DNA from: Streptomyces sp. BV286
GTDB lineage: Bacteria > Actinomycetota > Actinomycetes > Streptomycetales > Streptomycetaceae
Assembly (NCBI RefSeq): GCF_019090165.1
Contig: NZ_JAHRIB010000100.1
Coordinates: 124,001-188,000 of the forward strand
DNA: 64,000 nt
Reading direction: 5' to 3'
Part shown: piece after piece, positions 16,436-25,654 of the stretch
Layout of the letters: every line of letters starts with the position of its first letter
Position numbering within the stretch: position 1 is the stretch's first letter
Notes under the pieces: model-generated
The model's database searches: none
What the model was told of the DNA's origin: nothing
Seen by the model: only the letters and a program-made list of their open reading frames with translations
Translations under genes and position numbers: made by a program

Positions 16436-16474
16436 GTACGTCACACCCCTCGTACGTCACCTCTCGTACGTCAC
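16433..16474. repeat. Three near-tandem copies of CTCGTACGTCAC
   Basis: The 12-mer occurs at 16433-16444, 16449-16460 and 16463-16474, starting inside the terminator stem and running into the stop codon of the SMP-30-like gene. It contains the palindrome GTACGTAC-like core CGTACG. It is probably slippage-type duplication rather than a regulatory array. Confidence 0.7.
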
Positions 16475-17424
16475 ACCTGGGGTACCGCCACCGCGTCGTA
16501 GTCCGTGCCGGGCGTCGGCTCGACGTCGAAGCGCGCGTTCGGCAGGTACAGCCGGTCGCCCCACGCGGCGGCCGTCGTCGGGATCCGGAAGCGCGGGTCG
16601 GTGATCCGGGCGATCGCCGTGCCCCTGGTGCCGGCCGCGTTCAGCCGGAACACGTCGATGGCGTTCAGCTGTTGCTGGACCACGTAGAGGACCCTGCCGA
16701 GGAGCAACAGGCCGTCGCCGTTGGGGATCACGGCACCGCCGAGGTCGACGGCGGTGGCGGTTCCGGTGCGCGGGTCCACCCTCATCAGGGTGCCGCCGCC
16801 GACGAAGACGTTCACCACCAGGAGCGCGCTGCCGTCCGGCGTGCGCTCGATGCCGTTCGCGGTGAAGTCCGGGCCCTGCTGCCAGTCGCCGCCCAGCGGC
16901 ACGTCCGTGACGGCTCCGGGCCTGCCGTGCCGGTCGAGTGCGAGCCGGTAGAGCCGGGGCGCGAACGAGTCGGTGAACCAGGCCGCGCGCGGAGTGAGGA
17001 TCACGTCGTTCACGAACGCCCCGCCGACGGCGTACGTCCTCTCGGTCCTTCCCGTGCGGGAGCCGACGACACGCAGGTCGCCGCCGGTCCCGCCGCTGAC
17101 GAACAGCCGGCCGTGCCGGTCGATCTTCAGGCCCACGGCGGGGTGTCCCGCGCCGGGGCCCTGGCTGATGACCGCGCCGCGCCCGGTGGCGAGGCTCGTC
17201 CGGTAGATGTCGCCGTTGGCCAGCGACCCGAAGTACGCGAAGGGGGCCGAGCCGATGGCTATGCCCTCCGGCTGGAAGCCGTCCGGCAGCGGAAAGCGGT
17301 CGGGCCAGGCCTTCTTGCGCGGTTCGGCCGCGTGCGCCGTGCCGCCCAGGAGGGCCGCTCCGCCCGCGGCGGCGGCCGAGGTGAGGAGTCTTCGACGTGC
17401 GAAGGAACGGTCTTCGAGTGCCAC
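16471..17424 (-). CDS. Tat-exported SMP-30/gluconolactonase-like beta-propeller protein
   Basis: About 317 residues from the GTG at 17424, chosen because GGAAGG lies seven bases upstream; a GTG at 17439 is the alternative. The N-terminus SFARRRLLTSAAAAGG, ending near AHA, looks like a twin-arginine signal. The mature part contains propeller-like strands (GFQPEGIAIG, FVNDVILTPRAAWFTDS, TANGIERTPDGSALLVVN) as in SMP-30/strictosidine-synthase-like proteins. Substrate unknown. A strong terminator separates it from mshC upstream, so it is probably monocistronic. Confidence 0.75.
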   Translation of the reverse strand: MALEDRSFARRRLLTSAAAAGGAALLGGTAHAAEPRKKAWPDRFPLPDGFQPEGIAIGSAPFAYFGSLANGDIYRTSLATGRGAVISQGPGAGHPAVGLKIDRHGRLFVSGGTGGDLRVVGSRTGRTERTYAVGGAFVNDVILTPRAAWFTDSFAPRLYRLALDRHGRPGAVTDVPLGGDWQQGPDFTANGIERTPDGSALLVVNVFVGGGTLMRVDPRTGTATAVDLGGAVIPNGDGLLLLGRVLYVVQQQLNAIDVFRLNAAGTRGTAIARITDPRFRIPTTAAAWGDRLYLPNARFDVEPTPGTDYDAVAVPQV

Positions 17425-17682
17425 GGTGCGTCCTTCCACAAGAGGGCCGACGCGCTGCCGGCCCAGCGGTCAACAGACGCTGTCACCCCATCACATGGCC
17501 ACCGTCCGCGCAGCCTTGGGCCGGAATGTGGCGTGACGTCGGTGTCCTGGCGGACGGCACGCGGACGCGATGCGGCTCGCCTTCGGGCCTGGTGGGCGAA
17601 CTCGGCGGCGGCGTGACCGAGTTGGCTCGGAGGGAGCGGCACCAGCCCTCGAGGACGCGAGCGGTCACGGCCGCCGCGCGCG

Positions 17683-17716
17683 GGGTGCCGGGCGGGCAAC
17701 GACCCGCCCGGCACCC
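17683..17716. terminator. Terminator downstream of mshC (in a 359-base gap)
   Basis: GGGTGCCGGGCGGG (17683-17696) pairs perfectly with CCCGCCCGGCACCC (17703-17716) over CAACGA, 68 bases after the mshC stop. The rest of the gap (17425-17783) should contain the promoter of the Tat-exported protein gene; no clear hexamers or extra gene were seen. Confidence 0.9.
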
Positions 17717-17783
17717 GGCGTTGTGCGACGCGCGGTCGCCGGGGCCTGCCGGACCGTGCCGGTCCCGGCCGACGGACCCGGTC

Positions 17784-19013
17784 CTAGAGAGCGACGCCCA
17801 TCAGGGCGTCCACGGCACGCGAGACGACGCCGGGGGCGCCCTCGTCCGTACCGCCCCGCTCGCTCTGGAGCGCCGCCCAGCGGTCGACGGCCGTCAGCGC
17901 GGCCGGTGCGTCCAGGTCGTTCGCGAGGGCCTCGCGGATCTCCTCGACGAGCGCCTCGGCCGACGGGCCGTCGGGCCGCGACACGGCGGCCCGCCAGCGG
18001 TCGAGCCGTGCGAGGGCGTCCTGGAGCACCTGGTCGGTCCACTCCCAGTCGGCCCGGTAGTGATGCGCGAGCAGGGCGAGCCGGATGGCGGCCGGGTCCA
18101 CACCCTCGCGGCGCAGCGCCGACACGAAGACGAGATTGCCCTTGGACTTGGACATCTTCTGGCCGTGGAGCGCGACCATGCCGGCGTGCACGTAGGCCTT
18201 GGCCATGGGGAACTCGCCGGTCAGGGCCTGCGCGTGGGAGGCGCCCATCTCGTGGTGCGGGAAGACGAGGTCGGAGCCGCCGCCCTGTATGTCGAAGCCC
18301 ATGCCCAGGTGGTCGAGCGCGATGGCGACGCACTCGATGTGCCAGCCGGGCCGGCCCCGGCCGAGCGAGCCGCCGTCCCAGCTCGGCTCGCCCTCGCGGG
18401 CGGCCATCCACAGCATCGGGTCGAGCGGGTTCTTCTTGCCCGGACGGTCCGGGTCGCCGCCGCGCTCGGCGGACAGCAGCCGCATCGCCGCCACGTCGAG
18501 GTGGGACACTCCGCCGAAGTGCGGGTCCGCCTCGACGGAGAAGTAGACGTCGCCCTCGAGCTCGTACGCGGCCCCGGAGTCCCGCAGCCGCTCGACCAGC
18601 GGGACGATCCCGGGTATGGCCTCGACGGCGCCGATGTACTGCCGCGGGGGCAGCATCCGCAGGGCGGTCATGTCCTCGCGGAAGAGAGCGGTCTCCTGCT
18701 CGGCGAGCGCGGCCCAGTCGACGTCGTCCCGCGCGGCGCGCTCCAGCAGCGGGTCGTCGACGTCCGTCACGTTCTGGACGTAGTGAACCTGCCGCTTGGT
18801 GTCGAGCCACACGCGTTGCACGAGGTCGAACGCGTTGTAGGTCGCCGCGTGACCGATGTGGGTCGCGTCGTACGGAGTGATGCCGCAGACGTAGATACGG
18901 GCGACGGGACCGGGGTCGAGGGTCACGGGACCACCGGTCGCGGTGTCGTGGATCCGGAGGTCGCGGCCCTTGCCGGGCAGGGCGGGGACCTCAGAAGCGG
19001 GCCAGGCATGCAT
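17784..19013 (-). CDS. mshC: L-cysteine:1D-myo-inositol 2-amino-2-deoxy-alpha-D-glucopyranoside ligase (mycothiol biosynthesis)
   Basis: A 409-residue class I aminoacyl-tRNA-synthetase-like enzyme, a cysteinyl-tRNA synthetase paralogue that joins Cys to GlcN-Ins using ATP. The zinc/Cys-binding [18 protein letters not shown] region (Cys43, THIGHA 51-56) and KMSKSKG near residue 287 are present. The N-terminal [14 protein letters not shown] and the shorter C-terminus distinguish MshC from CysS. ATG 19013 is the family-typical start. It is followed by a strong terminator. Confidence 0.95.
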   Translation of the reverse strand: MHAWPASEVPALPGKGRDLRIHDTATGGPVTLDPGPVARIYVCGITPYDATHIGHAATYNAFDLVQRVWLDTKRQVHYVQNVTDVDDPLLERAARDDVDWAALAEQETALFREDMTALRMLPPRQYIGAVEAIPGIVPLVERLRDSGAAYELEGDVYFSVEADPHFGGVSHLDVAAMRLLSAERGGDPDRPGKKNPLDPMLWMAAREGEPSWDGGSLGRGRPGWHIECVAIALDHLGMGFDIQGGGSDLVFPHHEMGASHAQALTGEFPMAKAYVHAGMVALHGQKMSKSKGNLVFVSALRREGVDPAAIRLALLAHHYRADWEWTDQVLQDALARLDRWRAAVSRPDGPSAEALVEEIREALANDLDAPAALTAVDRWAALQSERGGTDEGAPGVVSRAVDALMGVAL

Positions 19014-19136
19014 GCCCTGAGCCTAACCGGACGGATGTTCCGTATACGAACCGGACCGGTCCGATGGCCTGACAGGCATCCTTGCGCACGGCACCGGAGT
19101 ATGCGTCGCGCCCCGGAGTCCGCGTCGCGGCCACGG

Positions 19137-19958
19137 CTATACGGGCGGCCAGGGAATCGCCGGCCACTCCCCCGAGGGCTCCGGATGCCGTCCGGACCCG
19201 AGCAGAGCGGCCACACGCGCGCGCGTGGCGTCCACTTCCGTCTCGGTGATCAGCTCCGCCAGCCGCCCGCCCAGCGTGCCCCCCAGGGCGTCCCTGAGCC
19301 GCTCCAGGACCTGCACCGCCTCCGGAGTGAGCTTCTCCCCCGCCCAGCCCCACAGCAGCGTGCGCAGCTTGTTCTCGGCGTTGAAGGTGACGCCGTGGTC
19401 GATGCCGTACAGCAGCCCTCCGGGCGCGGGCAGCAGGTGCCCGCCCTTGCGGTCCGCGTTGTTGATCACCGCGTCGAGGACGGCCAGCCTGCGCAGCCGT
19501 TCGTCGTCGGCGTGCACGAGCAGGGCCGTACGCCCCTCGCCGACCTCGGCGAGACCCACGGCCTTCCAGCCCTCGCCGGGCTCCTCGGCGTCGACCAGCC
19601 CGAGCAGCTCGGCACCGCCGGCCTCGCCCGACGGCTCGATCCACAGCTGGCACATGCCCTCGCCGTAGGGACCCTCCCGCAGCACGGTGGTCGGGACGAG
19701 CCCCCAGCCGGTCGCCTCGGACACCTCGAAGGCCGCGACCTCCCGCTGGGCGAGGGTCCCGTCGGGGAAGTCCCACAGCGGCCGCTCACCGGCGACCGGC
19801 TTGTAGACGCAGGACGCCTCGCGCCCCTCGTACGACACGTCGCACAGCAGGACCGCGTTCGAGGCCTCACGGATGCGGCCGCGCACGGTCAGCTCGCCCT
19901 CGGTGAGCAGCTCGGCCGTGGTCACGCTTCGCGACGGTATCCGTTCTGGCGCGGACAT
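19137..19958 (-). CDS. SCO1664-family protein (PI3/PI4-kinase-like fold)
   Basis: 273 residues from the ATG at 19958. The family (TIGR03843-type as I recall) is restricted to actinobacteria and distantly resembles phosphatidylinositol-kinase folds. NAVLLCDVSY with VYKPVAGERPLWDFP could form the nucleotide-binding lobe, while LDAVINNADRKGGHLL and YGIDHGVTFN resemble catalytic-loop and metal-binding motifs. It overlaps the DUF3090 gene by 37 bases and belongs to a conserved three-gene block beside mshC. Function unknown. Confidence 0.82.
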   Translation of the reverse strand: MSAPERIPSRSVTTAELLTEGELTVRGRIREASNAVLLCDVSYEGREASCVYKPVAGERPLWDFPDGTLAQREVAAFEVSEATGWGLVPTTVLREGPYGEGMCQLWIEPSGEAGGAELLGLVDAEEPGEGWKAVGLAEVGEGRTALLVHADDERLRRLAVLDAVINNADRKGGHLLPAPGGLLYGIDHGVTFNAENKLRTLLWGWAGEKLTPEAVQVLERLRDALGGTLGGRLAELITETEVDATRARVAALLGSGRHPEPSGEWPAIPWPPV

Positions 19959-20512
19959 ACGTGTCCTTCCGGGTCGAGCGGGAGGCTGCACAGCGGGCAG
20001 GGCGGCCGGCCCGCGTTGACGACGTCGAGGGCGCGCTTGGCGAAGGCGCGGGCCTGTGCGCCGGTGAGGCGGACCCGCAGCATCGGCGGGCCGTTCTCCT
20101 CGTCCTGGAGGAGCTCCTCCTCGGCGGCGGCCAGGTCCTCCTCGGAGTCGGCGTCCAGCTCCACGAGGGCCTGCGCCTCGACGATCATGCGCTGCTCGTC
20201 ACCGTCCCAGGCGAGCGCCATGGTGCCGACCCGGAACTCCTCCTCGACGGGGGTGTCGAGCGGGGCGGCGTCGGAGACCTCCGTCGGGGCCATCGCCGGG
20301 ACGGGAGCGCTGCCCCCGGTACGCCGTACGACCTCGTCGAGAAGCTCGTCCATGCGTTCGGCGAGCGCCGCGACCTGCGTCTTCTCCAGGGCCACGCTCG
20401 TCACCCTGGGGCCCGAGGAGGCCTGCAGGAAGAAGGTACGGCGCCCTGGCAGCCCGACCGTACCGGCCACGAAACGGTCCGGCGGGTCGTAGAGGAACAC
20501 CTGACGGGACAC
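19922..20512 (-). CDS. DUF3090 family protein
   Basis: A 196-residue actinobacterial protein starting MSRQVFLYDPPDRFVAG. The C-terminus has a possible zinc-binding knuckle, CPLCSLPLDPEGHVCPR. The middle is acidic (LDADSEEDLAAAEEELLQDEE). It is co-directional with and overlaps the SCO1664-family gene, suggesting joint function. Biochemical role unknown. Confidence 0.85.
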   Translation of the reverse strand: MSRQVFLYDPPDRFVAGTVGLPGRRTFFLQASSGPRVTSVALEKTQVAALAERMDELLDEVVRRTGGSAPVPAMAPTEVSDAAPLDTPVEEEFRVGTMALAWDGDEQRMIVEAQALVELDADSEEDLAAAEEELLQDEENGPPMLRVRLTGAQARAFAKRALDVVNAGRPPCPLCSLPLDPEGHVCPRQNGYRREA

Positions 20513-20614
20513 GTCCTGTCTCCATTGGATCGATCGACTGCTTCTGCCGTCACTTGCGTCTGCGCTGACAACTGCTGCGCTGCTTCGACCGCTTCACCCT
20601 ACTGCGGCCGACGA

Positions 20615-21301
20615 TCACGGTGCGCCCGCACCGCCCCCGACCGTGGCGTCGCCGCCCGGGGCCTCCTCGCGCGGCGCGAGGGACGTGAGATCACCGGTGT
20701 CCCCGAGGCGCACGAGAAACGGCCGCAGCCGGGTGTAACGGATCGCGGTGATGGAACACGGTTCTACGGAGATCCGTTGGAAGAGGTCCAGATGAAGGCC
20801 GAGTGCGTCCGCGACCAGAGACTTGATGATGTCGCCGTGCGAGCACATGAGGTACACGGCGTCACCGCCGTGGTCGCGCTCCACGCGCGCGTTCCACTCC
20901 CGTACCGCCTCGGCGGCGCGGGTCTGCATGGAGCGCATCGACTCGCCGCCCGGGAACGCGGCCGCGGAGGGATGCGTCTGCACCACCTCCATCAGCGGCT
21001 CTCCCGCCAGCTCGGCGAGCTTGCGCCCGGACCAGTCCCCGTAGTGGCACTCCCCGATACGCTCGTCGGAGTGGGCCCGCAGGCCGGGCCGGGCGTCGAG
21101 GAGCGGCTGAATCGTTTCCTGGCAGCGCTGCAGAGGGCTGCTGACGATTTCCGAAAGCGGCAGTTCGCTGAGGCGCCCGGGCAGTGCCGCGGCCTGCGCG
21201 GCGCCGCGCTCGTCGAGGGCGACGCCGGGGGTCCACCCGGCGAGCAGCCCCGCGGTGTTGGCGGTGGAACGTCCGTGCCGGACGAGGATCAAGGTGGGCA
21301 T
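20615..21301 (-). CDS. Histidine phosphatase, MSMEG_4193 family
   Basis: A 228-residue phosphoglycerate-mutase-like phosphatase. LILVRHGRSTAN carries the catalytic RHG. The second half has VYLMCSHGDIIKSLVADAL with the partner His. EWNARVERDHGGD lies between them. Third member of the conserved block with the DUF3090 and SCO1664-family genes. The natural phosphoester is not known. Confidence 0.86.
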   Translation of the reverse strand: MPTLILVRHGRSTANTAGLLAGWTPGVALDERGAAQAAALPGRLSELPLSEIVSSPLQRCQETIQPLLDARPGLRAHSDERIGECHYGDWSGRKLAELAGEPLMEVVQTHPSAAAFPGGESMRSMQTRAAEAVREWNARVERDHGGDAVYLMCSHGDIIKSLVADALGLHLDLFQRISVEPCSITAIRYTRLRPFLVRLGDTGDLTSLAPREEAPGGDATVGGGAGAP

Positions 21302-21363
21302 GCGCCCCAGCCTAGGCGGCGGTCCGAGTGCGCCAGGCCCCTGCGAACAGGAGAATACGCTCT

Positions 21364-22362
21364 GTGATCGTCGACTGTGCCATCTACCGGGACGGACACC
21401 GGACGGAGGGCCCCGAGGACCTGTCCGATGCGCTGGACGAGGCCCGTACCTGCGCAGACGCGTTCGTGTGGATCGGGCTGCACGAGCCGACGGAGCGCGA
21501 GTTCGACCTCGTGACGGAGGAGTTCGGGCTGCACCCGCTGGCGGTCGAGGACGCCCTGAAGGCGCACCAACGGCCGAAACTGGAGGTGTACGACGACTCC
21601 CTGTTCGCGGTCCTCAAGCCGGTCACGTACGAGCCGGACAGCGACACCGTGTCCTCCGGCGAACTCATGATCTTCCTGGGTGACTCCTTCGTGGTGACCG
21701 TGCGGCACGGGGACGGTTCGCCGCTCAAGGCCGTGCGGCAGCGTCTGGAGAAGGACCCGGAGCTGATGCGTCTCGGCCCGACGGGGGTGCTGTACTCGAT
21801 CGCCGACGCCACCGTCGACCACTACCTGGAGGTGGCGACGGAGCTGCAGCGGGACCTGGAGGAGGTCGAGGCGGAGGTGTTCTCGCCGAACGACGGCGGG
21901 TCCCGGAACACCGCGTCCCGGATCTACACCTTCAAGCGGCAGATCCTGGAGTTCCGCAGGGCCACCGGACCGCTGTCCCCGCCGCTGACCCGTCTCGCGG
22001 GCTCGGGCCTCTCCAGCTCGGGGGTGCCCTTCGTCGACGGCAAGGCACAGCCGTTCTTCCGGGACATCAACGACCACCTGACGCGGGTGAACGACTCCGT
22101 GGAGGGCCTGGACCGGCTGGTGTCGGACGTCCTGTCGGCGCACCTGGCGCAGATGAGCGTGCGGCAGAACGACGACATGCGGAAGATCTCGTCGTGGGCG
22201 GCCATGGCAGCGGTCCCCACGATGATCGCGGGGATCTACGGCATGAACTTCGAGCACATGCCGGAACTGCGCTGGGTCTGGGCCTATCCGGCGGTCATCC
22301 TGCTGATGGCGGTGCTCGAAGTGCTGCTGTTCCGTCTCTTCAAGCAGCGCGGCTGGCTGTAG
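21364..22362 (+). CDS. corA: CorA-family magnesium/cobalt transport protein
   Basis: 332 residues from a GTG at 21364 preceded by CAGGAGAA. A long N-terminal cytoplasmic domain is followed by two C-terminal transmembrane helices. The signature YGMNFEHMPELRW (near residue 292) contains the invariant GMN between helices. The protein ends FRLFKQRGWL, a typical cytoplasmic tail. It is divergent from the phosphatase gene. Confidence 0.93.
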   Translation: MIVDCAIYRDGHRTEGPEDLSDALDEARTCADAFVWIGLHEPTEREFDLVTEEFGLHPLAVEDALKAHQRPKLEVYDDSLFAVLKPVTYEPDSDTVSSGELMIFLGDSFVVTVRHGDGSPLKAVRQRLEKDPELMRLGPTGVLYSIADATVDHYLEVATELQRDLEEVEAEVFSPNDGGSRNTASRIYTFKRQILEFRRATGPLSPPLTRLAGSGLSSSGVPFVDGKAQPFFRDINDHLTRVNDSVEGLDRLVSDVLSAHLAQMSVRQNDDMRKISSWAAMAAVPTMIAGIYGMNFEHMPELRWVWAYPAVILLMAVLEVLLFRLFKQRGWL

Positions 22363-22378
22363 CGGGTCTCCGGTCGAT

Positions 22379-22418
22379 CCACGCGCGCGTGCCGTGCACG
22401 GGCCGCACGCGCGCGTGG
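22379..22418. terminator. Bidirectional terminator after corA
   Basis: CCACGCGCGCGTGC (22379-22392) pairs perfectly with GCACGCGCGCGTGG (22405-22418) over a 12-base loop in the convergent gap. Confidence 0.9.
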
Positions 22419-22425
22419 CGCACGG

Positions 22426-23214
22426 TCAGGCGAACTCGGGTGCCGCCGTCGCCGGCCCGCCCAGGGCGTCGCGCCGCTGCGGCATCGTCAGCGAGACCAT
22501 CCGCCGCCAGCCGGCCAGGCGCTCGTACGCGTACATGGCGTGGACGCCCGCCGCGAGCACCACCGCCTTGGGCCTGGACCAGCCGAGGATGCGGCCCATG
22601 TGTCCCATCACGGCGAGGCTGACGTCCCGGTAGATGCCGACCTCGGCGAGCGCGCACTCGCGCAGGGTCCGCTGGATGGCCCGGCCGTGGCCCGCGGCCG
22701 CGAAGCGCAGCAGTTCCTCGTGGCAGTACGCGAGGTGGTTGTCCTCGTCGTCGGAGATCATCCGCACCGCCCTGCCGATCTCCGGATGGTCCCCGAAGTC
22801 CTTGCGGAGCATCACCATCTGGTCCGCGGCGCGCTGCTCCGTGACCCTGCTGTGCGAGAGGTACGTGACGATGTCCTGGACGGTGAGCGGCTCGTCGCGC
22901 TTGAGCTTGTCGTGGGCGAGACCGATGCCGTTCTTCTCCAGAAGGAGTGTGTAGTCGGTCTCGGGCGGGATCTCGACGGGAGTGAGGCCCCGCTTCTTCA
23001 TGAGCGCGTTGAAAATCCGTCCGTGCTTGTCCTCGTCCGCGCCGTGCCGGGTGATCTTGGGTGCGAGTGAACGCTCGCTCTCCGGGACGAGGGCCGCGAT
23101 CCGCGCGTTCTCCCAGCCTCCCTGTGTCTCCCCGCTGGCGGCGATGGAGCAGAAGAGCCGGAACGACTCGTCGTTGTCGATGATCTCCTGGAAGAGACTC
23201 TTGGCCGAAAGCAT
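22426..23214 (-). CDS. Ferritin-like diiron-fold protein
   Basis: 262 residues from ATG 23214, chosen because GGAGGTGG lies just upstream; ATG 23229 is less well placed. The helices carry ferritin-like metal-binding spacings: ITRHGADEDKHGRIF and MISDDEDNHLAYCHEELL. The C-terminal part includes ILGWSRPKAVVLAAGVHAMYAYERL. It probably binds a diiron centre, for oxygenase, redox or storage use; no pathway genes flank it. Confidence 0.72.
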   Translation of the reverse strand: MLSAKSLFQEIIDNDESFRLFCSIAASGETQGGWENARIAALVPESERSLAPKITRHGADEDKHGRIFNALMKKRGLTPVEIPPETDYTLLLEKNGIGLAHDKLKRDEPLTVQDIVTYLSHSRVTEQRAADQMVMLRKDFGDHPEIGRAVRMISDDEDNHLAYCHEELLRFAAAGHGRAIQRTLRECALAEVGIYRDVSLAVMGHMGRILGWSRPKAVVLAAGVHAMYAYERLAGWRRMVSLTMPQRRDALGGPATAAPEFA

Positions 23215-23455
23215 GACTGCCACCTCCATGCGGGACGCCCGCCTCCATGCGGAGTCCGCAAAGAACGAGTCAAATGGGCAGCCAGGGGTGCGGCAACAGC
23301 TGTGTCGGACAAATCCGCCGAACGGAGGACGGGAAGGGCATGCCAGGCGCGTAACCGAGCGGGCCGTGGCGCGTTGTGCTCCGTGACGGCCGTGGCGGGG
23401 AAGACCCCCGAGCCCCCACCACGGCCGTGGAACTCTCTCGTCCCGCCGCGCGCGG

Positions 23456-24520
23456 CTACGCGAGTCCGGCCCGCTCCAGGGCGTCGGACCCGGCCCGCAG
23501 CGAGGCGATCCGCTCGTCCAGCGTGAAGCCCGCCGGGGCCAGTGTGAGCGTGGTGACTCCGGCGGCCGCGTAGGCCGCCATCCGGTCCGCGATGCGGTCC
23601 ACGGAACCGAGCAGCGTGGTCTGGTCGATGAGCTGCTGCGGAATGGCGGCCGCCGCGCCCGCCTTGTCGCCGGCCAGGTACTTGTCCTGGATCTCGGCGG
23701 CCTCCTTCTCGTAGCCCATGCGCTGGGCGAGCTGGTTGTAGAAGTTCTGCTTGCGGCTGCCCATGCCGCCCACGTAGAGGGCGGTGTACGGGCGGAACAT
23801 GTCGGCCAGGGCCGAGACGTCCTTGTCGCCGTCCTTGGGGCCCAGCGCGAGCGGCAGCGTCGGGCACACGTCGAAGCCGTCCATGGTCAGGCCGGCCTTC
23901 TCGCGGCCCGCGCGCAGGTGCTTGACCGCGGTGTCCTCGAGGTGTTCCGCGGACGGGAAGATCAGCAGGGCGCCGTCGGCGATCTCGCCGGTCTGCTCCA
24001 GGTTCTTCGGGCCGATCGCGGCGATGTAGAGCGGGATGTGCTCGCGCTCGGGGTGCACGGTCAGCTTGAGCGGCTTGCCCGGGCCGTCCGGCAGCGGGAG
24101 GGTCCAGTGCGCGCCCTCGTAGGACAGCCGCTCGCGGGTCATCGCCCTGCGCACGATCTCGACGTACTCGCGGGTGCGGGCCAGCGGCTTGTCGAACTTG
24201 ACGCCGTACCAGCCCTCGGAGACCTGCGGTCCGGAGACGCCGAGGCCGAGGCGGAAGCGGCCGCCGGACAGCGAGTCCAGGGTGGCGGCGGTCATCGCGG
24301 TCATCGCGGGCTGGCGGGCCGGGATCTGGAAGATGGCCGAACCCACGTCGATGCGCTCGGTCTGGGCGGCGACCCAGGTCAGCACGGTGGCCGCGTCCGA
24401 TCCGTAGGCCTCCGCGGCCCAGCAGACCGAGTAGCCGAGGCGGTCGGCCTCCTTGGCCACGGCGAGGTTGTCCGCGTCCATTCCGGCACCCCAGTAGCCG
24501 AGGTTGATCCCGAGCTGCAT
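23456..24520 (-). CDS. LLM-class F420-dependent oxidoreductase
   Basis: A 354-residue bacterial-luciferase-like TIM-barrel oxidoreductase. The N-terminal MQLGINLGYWGAGMD, then SVCWAAEAYGSDAATVLTWVAAQT and GRFRLGLGVSGPQVSEGWYG are typical of the F420-binding group found in mycobacteria and streptomycetes. A perfect TTACTGATCAGTAA palindrome sits 13 bases upstream of the start, implying TetR-type control. Substrate unknown; a role in lipid or xenobiotic redox is possible. Confidence 0.88.
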   Translation of the reverse strand: MQLGINLGYWGAGMDADNLAVAKEADRLGYSVCWAAEAYGSDAATVLTWVAAQTERIDVGSAIFQIPARQPAMTAMTAATLDSLSGGRFRLGLGVSGPQVSEGWYGVKFDKPLARTREYVEIVRRAMTRERLSYEGAHWTLPLPDGPGKPLKLTVHPEREHIPLYIAAIGPKNLEQTGEIADGALLIFPSAEHLEDTAVKHLRAGREKAGLTMDGFDVCPTLPLALGPKDGDKDVSALADMFRPYTALYVGGMGSRKQNFYNQLAQRMGYEKEAAEIQDKYLAGDKAGAAAAIPQQLIDQTTLLGSVDRIADRMAAYAAAGVTTLTLAPAGFTLDERIASLRAGSDALERAGLA

Positions 24521-24532
24521 GGCCGATTCCCC

Positions 24533-24546
24533 TTACTGATCAGTAA
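24533..24546. promoter_or_regulatory. TetR-type operator TTACTGATCAGTAA
   Basis: A perfect 14-base palindrome immediately upstream of the F420-type oxidoreductase start (24520). Its position would block transcription initiation or elongation. No TetR gene lies beside it, so the regulator acts in trans. Confidence 0.65.
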
Positions 24547-24670
24547 CGTCCCTTGTCCGGCACCCTAGCGCGCCACCGGGCCGAGCGGCAGGGACAGGGT
24601 TGCGGATCATGTGATCCGGGTTGTCCACAGGGCCCCACGCTCGGACGTCCGGCCAGTAATCTCAGGCCAC

Positions 24671-25654
24671 ATGGAGCAGAGGCATCTCGGCCGTACCGGC
24701 CTGCGCGTGTCCCGAATCGGACTCGGCACCCTCACCTGGGGCCGGGACACCGCCGAGCATGACGCCGCCGACCTGTTGAAGGGGTTCTGGGAGGCGGGCG
24801 GAACACTCGTGGACACGGCCGACGTGTACGGGGACGGGGAGGCCGAGTACCTGCTCGGGCAGCTCATGGAAGGGCTGGTACCGCGCCGGGATCTGGTGAT
24901 CTCCACGAAGGCGGGCAGCGTGCCGGACCCGGACCGGCGCTTCGACGGCTCCCGTGGGCACCTGCTGTCCGCCCTCGACGCCTCACTGGCCCGGCTCGGC
25001 ACGGACTACGTGGACCTGTGGCAGGTCCACGCCTTCGACCCGGACGCGCCACTGGAGGAGACCCTCCAGGCTCTCGACATCGCTGTCAGCAGCGGCCGGG
25101 CCCGGTATGCCGGTGTGTCCAACTTCTGCGGCTGGCAGCTCGCGAAGGCGGCCACCTGGCAGCTCGCCTCCCCCGGGATACGCACGCGGCTCGCCAGTAC
25201 GCAGATGGAGTACTCCCTGCTGCAGCGTGGTGTCGAGCGCGAGGTGCTGCCCGCGGCGCTGGACCTGGGCATCGGCCTGCTCCCGTCCTCCCCGCTGGGC
25301 CGCGGCGTGCTCACGGGCAAGTACCGGCACGCGACGCCCGCGGACTCGCGGGGCGCCTCGGAACACCTGGCACCGTTCGTCGCGCCGTACCTGGACGACG
25401 CGGCCAGCCGCATAGTGGACGCGGTGACGACGGCGGCGGACGGCCTCGCGGTGACTCCGCTCCAGGTGGCTCTCGCCTGGGTCCGCGACCGGCCGGGGGT
25501 GGCCGCCCCCATCATCGGCGCGCGCAACGCGCCGCAGCTCACGGCCGCGTTGTCAGTGGAGACCCTTAGTCTTCCTGACGAGATCTGCCGAGCGCTCGAC
25601 GACGTGTCGGCGCCCGTGCACCACTACCCCGATCACGACTGGAGCACGCTGTGA
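24671..25654 (+). CDS. Aldo/keto reductase
   Basis: A 327-residue TIM-barrel NADPH-dependent oxidoreductase. Catalytic residues are in NTADVYGDGEAE-type sequence (DTADVYGDGE, Asp/Tyr), ISTKAG (Lys) and LWQVHAFDP (His). GVSNFCGWQLAKA is also typical. ATG 24671 begins MEQRHLGRTGLRVS. Its stop overlaps the GTG of the RecD-like gene, so the two are coupled. Confidence 0.93.
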   Translation: MEQRHLGRTGLRVSRIGLGTLTWGRDTAEHDAADLLKGFWEAGGTLVDTADVYGDGEAEYLLGQLMEGLVPRRDLVISTKAGSVPDPDRRFDGSRGHLLSALDASLARLGTDYVDLWQVHAFDPDAPLEETLQALDIAVSSGRARYAGVSNFCGWQLAKAATWQLASPGIRTRLASTQMEYSLLQRGVEREVLPAALDLGIGLLPSSPLGRGVLTGKYRHATPADSRGASEHLAPFVAPYLDDAASRIVDAVTTAADGLAVTPLQVALAWVRDRPGVAAPIIGARNAPQLTAALSVETLSLPDEICRALDDVSAPVHHYPDHDWSTL

